Source: a virus
Strand: one strand, 5' to 3'
Length of the DNA: 22,610 nt
Virus record (IMG/VR): IMGVR_UViG_3300046002_001556
Location: 1 to 22,610 of that record
Shown here: one piece after another, positions 13,600-20,289 of the stretch
How the letters are laid out: the number at the start of each line of letters is the position of its first letter
How positions within the stretch are numbered: the stretch's first letter is position 1
Notes under the pieces: model-generated
Seen by the model: the letters and a program-made list of their open reading frames with translations, nothing else
What the model was told of the DNA's origin: nothing
Database searches by the model: none
Translations under genes and position numbers: made by a program

Positions 13600-14273
13600 A
13601 AATCAGTGATATTAATGTAACCCCTATCAATCCCCATCGTTGGGGAGATGATCTTGATGTTGTAAATGCAGCACGTGTCTCTTTTAGTAAGGAAAGTGTA
13701 CACGTTGAATTAGACCATTGGACAGGGGTGGCAAGTAAACAGTTGGAAACTAAGGACGTTAAGTTAATCAACTACCTTGCCAAACATAAACACTTCTCTC
13801 CTTTCAACCATTCGTTCCTTTCCTTTCGTATCAAGGCTCCACTATTTTGCGCCAGGCAGCTTGTAAAACATCGCTTCATGCCTTGGAATGAGACAAGTCG
13901 TAGGTATGTAGATGATGAGCCTGAGTTCTATATTCCTGAACTACGTAAGCGATCTGATAATGTTAAACAAGGGAGCTTAGATGAAATTCTATTCACCGAT
14001 TACGACCCCATTGATTCAGTTAAGCAATCATTGCAGATGTATAACTGGCTATTGGCTGACGGGGCAGCTCCTGAAGTTGCACGAGCATATCTACCACAGA
14101 ACATGATGACAGAGTGGATTTGGTCAGGAACACTAGGAGCATTCTTGGATATGCTTGTTCTTCGTCTTGATCCTCACACACAAAAAGAAAGCCGTGATGT
14201 GGCACAGTTGATTGCAACACACGTACAACAATACTTCCCAATCTCTTATAAGGCACGTATTACTAATGAGTAA
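13596..14273 (+). CDS. thyX: Flavin-dependent thymidylate synthase ThyX
   Basis: The 225-residue protein contains the ThyX signature KHRFMPWNETSRR (residues 91-103), matching RHRxxSxNExSxR with Lys for the first Arg and Pro for the first Ser. The active-site Ser (101) and Arg (103) are present. Upstream HFSPFNHSFLSFRIKAPLFCARQL is also typical. ThyX makes dTMP from dUMP using FAD and methylene-tetrahydrofolate. ATG 13596 is chosen because it forms an ATGA overlap with the preceding stop and has GGAAG upstream; ATG 13584 would add four residues. It supplies thymidine for replication alongside the reductase and MazG downstream. Confidence 0.95.
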   Translation: MKISDINVTPINPHRWGDDLDVVNAARVSFSKESVHVELDHWTGVASKQLETKDVKLINYLAKHKHFSPFNHSFLSFRIKAPLFCARQLVKHRFMPWNETSRRYVDDEPEFYIPELRKRSDNVKQGSLDEILFTDYDPIDSVKQSLQMYNWLLADGAAPEVARAYLPQNMMTEWIWSGTLGAFLDMLVLRLDPHTQKESRDVAQLIATHVQQYFPISYKARITNE

Positions 14274-15030
14274 AATACTCGTCATCCCTGACATACAAGC
14301 GAAGTATGGAAACGACTTTGCCTACCTAGAGCGTATCGGTAAATATATTTGTGCTAAGCGTCCTGATGTAATTATCTGCCTCGGTGACTTGGCTGATATG
14401 GAGAGCTTGAGTTCCTATGACGTAGGTAAGAAGTCCTTTGAAGGAAGGCGCTATCACAAAGACATTGCAGCAGCTATTGATGCTCAAACATATTTGTTTG
14501 GTCCCCTATTTAACCTACAAACACAACAACGAATTAATCGTAAACGAGTGTATGATCCCCGTACCATCATTACACTAGGTAATCATGAACATCGTATTGA
14601 TCGAGCCATTAATAATGATGCTAAGCTAGATGGATTGATTAGTATGGGAGACCTTCGTTATAAGGACTTCTTCCAGGAGGTATATCCCTTCCTTGAAACT
14701 GTGGTGATTGATGGTGTTGCATTCTCTCATTATTTCGTTACAGGTACTGCTGGACGGCCTAGTAGCACTGCTAGGGCACAGCTTAATAAGCAACATATGT
14801 CTTGTATTGCAGGACATCAACAAGGCCTTCAAATTGCAACAGATAATCGAGCAGATGGTACACGAGTTACCTCCATCATTGCAGGTAGTTGTTATGAACA
14901 TGATGAGGCTTATATGGGACCTCAAGGGAATAATCATTGGAGGGGGTTCTTGATGCTTCATGAAGTTGATCGAGGAAGCTTTGATCTGATGCCTGTATCT
15001 CTTGACTACTTGAAGAAACGATATGAATAA
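14266..15030 (+). CDS. Calcineurin-like metallophosphoesterase
   Basis: This 254-residue protein has the dinuclear metallophosphoesterase blocks: VIPDIQAKYG (Asp9, with Gln11 where His is usual), CLGDLADMES (Gly40-Asp41...Asp44), LGNHEHR (Asn106, His107), AFSHYF (His155) and AGHQQGLQ (His184). It is a phosphatase or nuclease of the Mre11/SbcD-like superfamily, but without the ATPase partner or capping domain of SbcCD. Short stand-alone phage versions are usually listed as phosphoesterases of unknown substrate. Start is ATG 14266 (8-nt overlap with ThyX), not the earlier TTG (14212). Its place among nucleotide genes favours a nucleotide or polynucleotide substrate (inference). Confidence 0.85.
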   Translation: MSKILVIPDIQAKYGNDFAYLERIGKYICAKRPDVIICLGDLADMESLSSYDVGKKSFEGRRYHKDIAAAIDAQTYLFGPLFNLQTQQRINRKRVYDPRTIITLGNHEHRIDRAINNDAKLDGLISMGDLRYKDFFQEVYPFLETVVIDGVAFSHYFVTGTAGRPSSTARAQLNKQHMSCIAGHQQGLQIATDNRADGTRVTSIIAGSCYEHDEAYMGPQGNNHWRGFLMLHEVDRGSFDLMPVSLDYLKKRYE

Positions 15031-15346
15031 GATGATGCACTTTAACGAATACCAGAACTTCTGTCAAAGCGTACGGCTCCCTACTGCCACCCCTGAGTAT
15101 TGTTTGCTCAATCTGTCAGGAGAAGTTGGAGAGCTTCACTCCCTCGTTGCCAAGGGTATTCGAGATGGACGTAAGTTTGATTATGATTTGAACATTAAAA
15201 AGGAACTAGGTGATGCTCTTTGGAGTATTGCTACTATTGCCTTGGATCATGGATTTACATTGCAAGACATTGCTGATGGAAATGTATCCAAGCTTTCTAA
15301 ACGTAAACAAGACAACACCCTCACAGGATCAGGAGACAACCGCTGA
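15023..15346 (+). CDS. MazG-like nucleotide pyrophosphohydrolase
   Basis: The 107-residue protein shows the all-alpha NTP pyrophosphatase pattern. NLSGEVGELHSLV has the ExxE helix, and IKKELGDALWSIATIALDHG has the ExxD helix that binds Mg2+. It ends with LSKRK, as in phage MazG proteins. It hydrolyses NTPs or dNTPs to monophosphates and pyrophosphate, clearing unwanted nucleotides or altering the alarmone pool. The start ATG 15023 overlaps the metallophosphoesterase stop by 8 nt. Its stop is immediately followed by the reductase ATG, so expression is coupled with dNTP synthesis. Confidence 0.88.
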   Translation: MNKMMHFNEYQNFCQSVRLPTATPEYCLLNLSGEVGELHSLVAKGIRDGRKFDYDLNIKKELGDALWSIATIALDHGFTLQDIADGNVSKLSKRKQDNTLTGSGDNR

Positions 15347-17326
15347 ATGACAAAACAATCACTACGTAGCCAACTGCTTGCCCGACGCACCTACAACCGT
15401 CCATTGAATGAATCAGGAACAGTATTTGAAACATGGACACAGACAATTGATCGCGTGATTGGTCATCAGAAGTGGCTGTGGGAACGAGCTAGTAACTATG
15501 GTCCTACAGCATACGAAATAGGTGTAGAGCTTGATGAACTTCGTCAGCTAATGCTTGATCGTAAAGTGTTGATGTCTGGACGTACTCTCTGGCTGGGTGG
15601 TACAGATGTAGCTAAGCGACGAGAGGCCTCTCAGTTCAATTGTTCCTTTACCAATGCTGAGACAGTGTATGACATTGTTGACATTCTCTGGCTTCTAATG
15701 CAAGGCTGTGGTGTAGGATTTAAACCTATTGTAGGACAGCTTACAGGATTCCAGAAGCGTATTGAAGACGTAGAAATCATCCGTTCTACTCGTAAAGATA
15801 AGCTTGGTCAGCAAGGTAATTCAGAATCTTACGATGAGACAACCGGGACGTGGACAATCACAGTAGGTGACTCAGCAGAAGCATGGGCTCGTTCCATTGG
15901 TAAGCTTGTAGCTCATAAGTTCCCAGCTCGAAAGCTAGTGCTGGATTTCTCTCAAATACGTCCCGCAGGGGAAAGGCTCAAAGGATATGGATGGATTAGT
16001 TCTGGGGATGCAAGCTTGGCTAAAGCTTATACAGCTATTGTTAGTTTACTTAATAAGCGTACTGACTCTCTTCTCACTAGGATTGATATCCTTGATTTGG
16101 TCAATTGGCTTGGTACTGTACTCTCTTCTCGCCGTAGTGCTGAGATTGCTCTATTCGAGTATGGTGAAGCTGAGTGGGAAGAATTCGCAGTAGCAAAGAA
16201 TGAATGGTGGAAGGAAAATGTCCAACGTGCCCAAAGCAATAACTCTCTACTCTTTCGATTTAAGCCGCTTAGAAAAGAACTTAGCGATGTCTTTGATCTC
16301 ATGGTGCGAAGCGGAGGATCAGAGCCCGGATTTATTAACGGACAAGCAGCTACTAAGCGTGCTCCTTGGTTTAAAGGTGTTAATCCCTGTGCCGAAATCC
16401 TCTTAGGTAATAAGAGTTTTTGTAATCTAAGTGAGGTGGATGTTGCGAAATTTCATGGAGATAGTGCTGGCCTTCGACGTGCAATCCACCTTGCCGCCCG
16501 AGCGAATTACCGACAAACTTGTGTTAACCTTCTGGATGGAGTTTTACAAGAAGCATGGCATCTCAACAACGCCTTCTTGCGACTCTGTGGAGTGGGCCTT
16601 ACAGGGATCGTTAGACGGCCTGACCTCCAAGCTTACGATTATTCCGAACTGCAACGAACTGCAACGGCAGGAGCTTACGGAATGGCTGACGAGCTTGGGC
16701 TACCGCGTCCTAAGAATGTCACCACCATCAAGCCATCTGGCACATTGAGTAAGATTATGGACACCACAGAGGGTGTTCACAAACCGTTAGGGAAGTATGT
16801 ATTTAACAATGTCAATTTTGGTAAGCATGATCCCCTTATCCCTCTATGTCGTGCTGCTGGTTACAAAGTTGTTGATAACCCTGATGATGGAGAAGCTGTC
16901 CTCATTACTTTCCCTGTTAAGTGGGAAGATGTTCCGTTTGATAAATTCGTTCGGGACGGGGTTGAATATGAAGTGAATCTGGAGAGTGCTATTAAGCAGC
17001 TAGAGCGTTATAAGATGTTGATGAATAGTTGGTGTCAACAGAATGTATCTGCTACGATTAGTTATTCCCCTGATGAGGTGGAAGGTATTGTAGATTGGTT
17101 GATGACGAATTGGGATGATTACGTAGGTGTTTCATTCCTCTTCCGTGCCGATCCTACTAAGACAGCTAAGGACCTTGGTTATCGCTACCTTCCTCAGGAA
17201 GTAGTTACTAAGGATGTGTATGATGCATACGCTGCTACGTTACAGCCTATTGTTCTGGATGAAGCTAATGATATTGATGCTGTTCTGGAAGATGATTGTA
17301 CGAGTGGTGGGTGCCCAATTCGTTGA
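15347..17326 (+). CDS. Monomeric class II (B12-dependent) ribonucleoside-triphosphate reductase
   Basis: The 659-residue protein aligns by motif with the Lactobacillus leichmannii monomeric class II reductase. Cys99 (FNCSF) corresponds to Cys119, Cys348 in NPCAEILL to thiyl Cys408 with Glu350 as Glu410, and Cys359 (SFCNLSEV) to Cys419. The 348-359 spacing of 11 is the same. The C-terminal CTSGGCPIR gives the mobile reducing pair Cys651/Cys656, with the same 5-residue spacing as Cys731/736. TTIKPSGTLSKIM is the conserved substrate-phosphate loop. The enzyme converts NTPs to dNTPs with adenosylcobalamin, without oxygen or a second subunit. Its start follows AGGAG and directly abuts the MazG stop. 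It is about 80 residues shorter than the Lactobacillus enzyme (739). The small glutaredoxin downstream may re-reduce it. Confidence 0.93.
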   Translation: MTKQSLRSQLLARRTYNRPLNESGTVFETWTQTIDRVIGHQKWLWERASNYGPTAYEIGVELDELRQLMLDRKVLMSGRTLWLGGTDVAKRREASQFNCSFTNAETVYDIVDILWLLMQGCGVGFKPIVGQLTGFQKRIEDVEIIRSTRKDKLGQQGNSESYDETTGTWTITVGDSAEAWARSIGKLVAHKFPARKLVLDFSQIRPAGERLKGYGWISSGDASLAKAYTAIVSLLNKRTDSLLTRIDILDLVNWLGTVLSSRRSAEIALFEYGEAEWEEFAVAKNEWWKENVQRAQSNNSLLFRFKPLRKELSDVFDLMVRSGGSEPGFINGQAATKRAPWFKGVNPCAEILLGNKSFCNLSEVDVAKFHGDSAGLRRAIHLAARANYRQTCVNLLDGVLQEAWHLNNAFLRLCGVGLTGIVRRPDLQAYDYSELQRTATAGAYGMADELGLPRPKNVTTIKPSGTLSKIMDTTEGVHKPLGKYVFNNVNFGKHDPLIPLCRAAGYKVVDNPDDGEAVLITFPVKWEDVPFDKFVRDGVEYEVNLESAIKQLERYKMLMNSWCQQNVSATISYSPDEVEGIVDWLMTNWDDYVGVSFLFRADPTKTAKDLGYRYLPQEVVTKDVYDAYAATLQPIVLDEANDIDAVLEDDCTSGGCPIR

Positions 17327-17327
17327 T

Positions 17328-17498
17328 ATGATGATTCTATATTCTAAAGACAACTGTCCAGCTTGTGTAACCCTTAAAGCTGAATTCAAACGTGATGGTG
17401 TAATATTCACCGAGATGAAAATTGGTAAAGACATTTCTCTTGAAGAGTTTAAAGAGATGTTTCCTAAAGTAAGGACAGTCCCTCATGTCACTATCTAA
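17328..17498 (+). CDS. Short glutaredoxin-like protein (C-terminally truncated)
   Basis: Starting at ATG 17328 (or 17331), one base after the reductase stop, this 56-residue protein reads MMILYSKDNCPACVTLKAEF, with the redox CPAC motif at residues 10-13. It continues through the helix and strand to TVPHVTI, including the cis-Pro after the conserved Thr-Val. The usual C-terminal part with the Gly-Gly glutathione-binding turn and last helix is missing: a TAA at 17496-17498 ends it 14 nt before the terminator hairpin. It probably reduces the ribonucleotide reductase or glutathione mixed disulfides, if the shortened fold is stable. No strong ribosome-binding site is seen, so translation is likely coupled to the reductase. 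Confidence 0.8.
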   Translation: MMILYSKDNCPACVTLKAEFKRDGVIFTEMKIGKDISLEEFKEMFPKVRTVPHVTI

Positions 17499-17512
17499 AC
17501 GATAGGCAATAA

Positions 17513-17547
17513 AAAACCCCCGGTCCAATTAAGGATTCGGGGGTTTT
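17513..17547. terminator. Bidirectional rho-independent terminator
   Basis: AAAACCCCCG at 17513-17522 pairs with CGGGGGTTTT at 17538-17547, giving a 10-bp stem; the inner TCC/GGA can extend it around a short A/T-rich loop. Each side of the stem ends in a T-run in its own reading direction (TTTT on plus, and A6 at 17511-17516, which reads as U6 on minus). It lies between the end of the plus-strand metabolic operon and the end of the minus-strand virion operon, so it stops both. The remaining 56 nt to the spike gene (17548-17603) hold no gene. Confidence 0.9.
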
Positions 17548-17603
17548 GTCGTTTATAATCTAAAGCGGCTTGGTTTTTGATCTTCGTGCAGAGGGGATTA
17601 GGT

Positions 17604-19193
17604 TTATCCAGAGACAACAACAGTCGCCACTGCTCCAGCAATCGTATGGTTGCCTGCTGAATAAGTCGGTGTGAATGTGCTGTACAGGACTGCGCAGTTA
17701 TCAGCAACATTACCCACGACGGAGCTTGCGAGCAATGTTCCTGCAATCCCAACACCGTCAATCATGCAGGTGTACTGGCCTTTTGTGTTGTCGTTCCATG
17801 ATCCATTGAACGTATTACCAACAACCGACAAAGCACGAAGCGATGAGCCAGCACCAACCACCAATTCGATGCACGGGTAAGTGGCGTTCGGCACGTTATC
17901 GTTCTGAAAACCAATGTTCCCGTTTACATTGACGTTTCTCACCATTGTGCTGGCCGAAATGTTGATCTTGATGTGTGGGCCGAACGAGGTGTCAAACTGA
18001 TTTCCTTGAATCTGCACAGACCCCCGAGAAGGAACGCTTGAGTTCCCCCAGCTATAGTCGAGCAAGATGCAAGGGCCAGCGGCGGAGGGACTATCGGAGT
18101 CTTTCCAAATGTGGTTGCCGAATATCTCTACGTCTGACGATGCTGTTTTTATACACGCAGCACCCGCAGCCGAACCATAAACAAAGTTGTTGACGAAGCG
18201 CGAGTCGCCCAAGATGTTTACGCATACGCCACGCTGTTGATTGATGATTACACAAAACGTTGTCACTGAACTGGCTGATGCCGTTAGCGATGCTGTGGTG
18301 CCACGCAAAATAGTACAGCCAAATATGTGATTCCCGCGAGTGGCATTACCCGCTGATGTATCTACGCCAACAGCAGAACTGGCATTGTTCATGCCATCAA
18401 CGTTCAAGGATCGAAGGTTACTCCCTCTTGTTCCAAAATTAGCCCCCGTGTTTCCAAGCCCGTTGTTTCCCAGCTTAACGAACCCACCAGCATCTGCAAT
18501 GTAGCCAGTAAGAACTAGCGATGAGTTGTAATATTCAAAATCACGCGCAAAACCAACGCCTGTAGCATTGCCAACACCGAACATCGTGACCCCCGTTGGC
18601 ACCACGATTTGCCCCGTGCAGGTCGTTATTTCAGACGGTATAAATACGGGAGACTTTAATTGCGCAGCGACCGCAGTTGCCACATTTACAGCAGCAGTGT
18701 CATCTGTACCCCACACGAACTGATGGAGCGTCCCCGTTGTAATGCCCGATAAGCTAACGGTCACGGAGTTGGCGCTATTAACTGCTGTAATGAATCCGTA
18801 GCGAGAGTAGTTGCCGGTTGCGGTCTTTGGCGCGTGAACGCACGACTTACCAACATCACCAGTTGAGAACACCGCAGACGTGGATGTGATTGTCATCGAC
18901 CCAGCAGACGCCCCTGTGACCGCAGCATCATAGACCGCCTGACCGTCACATTTCGCGCCGACGCTGCGAATGTCGATTCCACCTGTGGCCGCGAACTGTA
19001 CGCCACCCGCCATCAATTCAATCCCCCCGGTGAGGGGATTGGTTACGGCGGTGACAGGCTCCCCACCACCCCGTGAGAATTCCGTGTAATTAGTACGAGA
19101 CTTTTCAGCACTATTGATTTGGGAGGGTTTACTCACAGTGCGAATGCCGTATGCGTTACTCACTCCACCTGGACCTTTAGATTCTAATGCCAT
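17604..19193 (-). CDS. Tail spike / tail fiber protein with beta-helix
   Basis: A 529-residue protein. Residues about 1-55 form a short anchor (SNAYGIRTVSKPSQINSAEK). A segment with a pectate-lyase-type entry (GGIDIRSVGAKCDGQAVYDA, about 72-92) and a mixed region follow. From about 240 to the end there are repeated beta-helix turns, with many N/G/V/S and phrases such as VVGNTFNG, IFGNHIW and IQGNQFD. This is the architecture of a phage spike that binds, and often degrades, surface polysaccharide; catalytic residues are not identifiable by eye. GC content is clearly higher than in neighbours over most of the gene (18901-18960 has 39 G/C of 60), dropping again in the anchor-coding end, which marks a swapped receptor-binding module. 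Its start shares a base with the upstream stop (TAATG). Confidence 0.85.
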   Translation of the reverse strand: MALESKGPGGVSNAYGIRTVSKPSQINSAEKSRTNYTEFSRGGGEPVTAVTNPLTGGIELMAGGVQFAATGGIDIRSVGAKCDGQAVYDAAVTGASAGSMTITSTSAVFSTGDVGKSCVHAPKTATGNYSRYGFITAVNSANSVTVSLSGITTGTLHQFVWGTDDTAAVNVATAVAAQLKSPVFIPSEITTCTGQIVVPTGVTMFGVGNATGVGFARDFEYYNSSLVLTGYIADAGGFVKLGNNGLGNTGANFGTRGSNLRSLNVDGMNNASSAVGVDTSAGNATRGNHIFGCTILRGTTASLTASASSVTTFCVIINQQRGVCVNILGDSRFVNNFVYGSAAGAACIKTASSDVEIFGNHIWKDSDSPSAAGPCILLDYSWGNSSVPSRGSVQIQGNQFDTSFGPHIKINISASTMVRNVNVNGNIGFQNDNVPNATYPCIELVVGAGSSLRALSVVGNTFNGSWNDNTKGQYTCMIDGVGIAGTLLASSVVGNVADNCAVLYSTFTPTYSAGNHTIAGAVATVVVSG

Positions 19194-19345
19194 TATTTAT
19201 TACCTTTAGATTTAACGCTTTTCTCACCTTTTTTCTCAAAGAGTTTAAATCCTTTAGATTCTTTCTTCTCGTGAGCTTTAGAGCCTGATTTACCAGACTT
19301 ACCTTCTTTAACGCCTTGAGCGAATGCTTTACCTTTAGTAGCCAT
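19193..19345 (-). CDS. Lysine-rich small basic protein, 50 aa
   Basis: ATG at 19345-19343 (minus) opens 50 codons ending in TAA that shares its last base with the spike ATG. The upstream gene stop overlaps this start in the same TAATG way. Sixteen of 50 residues are Lys, with Gly, Ser and Glu making up most of the rest. The only hydrophobic patch is FKLFEKKG. It looks disordered and strongly basic, as expected for a nucleic-acid-binding or packaging-associated peptide of the virion or late stage. The overlaps and an AAAGG-type site support translation. Function unknown. Confidence 0.72.
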   Translation of the reverse strand: MATKGKAFAQGVKEGKSGKSGSKAHEKKESKGFKLFEKKGEKSVKSKGNK

Positions 19346-19617
19346 TATTTTTTCTTTCTATTGTCATATTGATTCATTGCACGATTCTTAGAAGCACTCA
19401 TCACCTGAGTGTTCTCCTTCTTGTTATTACGAGGATTTGAGTCACGATGGTCAATATCTTTCCCATCCCCCTTACTCACCTTCCCAGCTTTGACAGCTTC
19501 AGCTCTAGCTCCGTTACGACTAGCTCTATCTAGCTTGCTAGAAGGCTTGGAGTTATACTTCCTTTGTCGAATGGAATCAGCTGTTGCTCCGGGTTTAAAG
19601 CTTCCTTTTTTAGGCAT
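19345..19617 (-). CDS. Small basic HNH-like protein in the virion operon
   Basis: A 90-residue, highly basic protein (start ATG at 19617-19615). The N-terminal half is Lys/Arg/Ser-rich. The C-terminal half reads GDGKDIDHRDSNPRNNKKENTQVMSASKNRAMNQ, the pattern (DxxHxD ... N ... NR) of the minimal HNH-like proteins found in many podoviral late operons. It lacks the Cys pairs of the 12644-13048 nuclease. It could be a weak nuclease, a DNA-binding virion component or a packaging factor. It is linked by one-base TAATG overlaps to both neighbours. Confidence 0.75.
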   Translation of the reverse strand: MPKKGSFKPGATADSIRQRKYNSKPSSKLDRASRNGARAEAVKAGKVSKGDGKDIDHRDSNPRNNKKENTQVMSASKNRAMNQYDNRKKK

Positions 19618-20288
19618 TATTTAAATTTATCTCCGTATTTATTTAACACTTCACCAACTGTCTTAGGACTACCATCTGGCTTATAGAACACGTTCTTATT
19701 AGCCTTAGCTTGGCGAGGAGTGACATGATCTACAGCGTTGTCCTTATAAGGGGCTTGGATGAGCCTAGGAGCGCTCTTACCAACGAAGTGATACATATAG
19801 GCCTCCAACATCGTTGGCTCCCTTCCTAGGTCTGCTTTAGCCTTGGCTACGTTAGCCTCTGTAAAGCCCTTAGCTACCTTAGCACTCTTCTCAGGATTGG
19901 TACGGTCTGATAGCGTATAAGGGAGGTCCATCTTATTAACCATCTCCATCCACGTACCACTGGTAAACTGATGAGCCCCTGTAGCTGAGCTAGTAGGGGC
20001 TTTAGCCTTTGGATCGTTTCCACTCTCAGTAGCTGCCAGTTTAACTAAGTATTGATTAATATCAAAAGGCTTAGAAGGGTCTTTCACTGGAGGGGTTTTC
20101 ACTGATTGCTTATCGTTCTCACGACTGATAAACCCCCACTCCATTAGCCAAGGCTTCACCTTGTCTTTGACAGTTTCGACAATCCCCTTTTCAGGGGTTG
20201 CTTCCTTTAGCTTATCAGACCAATTAAGCTTCCAAGGGGCATCAGCTGGAGAATCATCTTCAACTGGTTTCTTTACTTCGTCTACCAT
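19617..20288 (-). CDS. Virion-associated lytic transglycosylase
   Basis: The start is placed at ATG 20288-20286, just after the upstream stop (TAG at 20292-20290), with AAAAGG upstream; the frame is open further but that extension lies inside the upstream gene. The 223-residue protein has an acidic, Pro-rich N-terminal linker (1-70). A lysozyme-like/SLT domain follows: INQYLVKLAATESGNDP (catalytic Glu88), SATGAHQFTSGTW (103-113, substrate-binding Gln/Trp) and EPTMLEAYMYHF. No signal peptide or membrane segment is present, so it is likely packaged in the particle and used to open peptidoglycan during DNA entry, not an endolysin. Position beside the internal virion protein supports this. Confidence 0.86.
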   Translation of the reverse strand: MVDEVKKPVEDDSPADAPWKLNWSDKLKEATPEKGIVETVKDKVKPWLMEWGFISRENDKQSVKTPPVKDPSKPFDINQYLVKLAATESGNDPKAKAPTSSATGAHQFTSGTWMEMVNKMDLPYTLSDRTNPEKSAKVAKGFTEANVAKAKADLGREPTMLEAYMYHFVGKSAPRLIQAPYKDNAVDHVTPRQAKANKNVFYKPDGSPKTVGEVLNKYGDKFK

Positions 20289-20289
20289 A

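Noticed and set aside
13292-13609. Overlapping plus-strand frame starting at ATG 13292, rich in Leu/Val like a membrane protein
   Set aside because: It runs one frame off the DUF5664 gene, whose conserved motifs are clear; the hydrophobic look is an artefact of the shifted frame.
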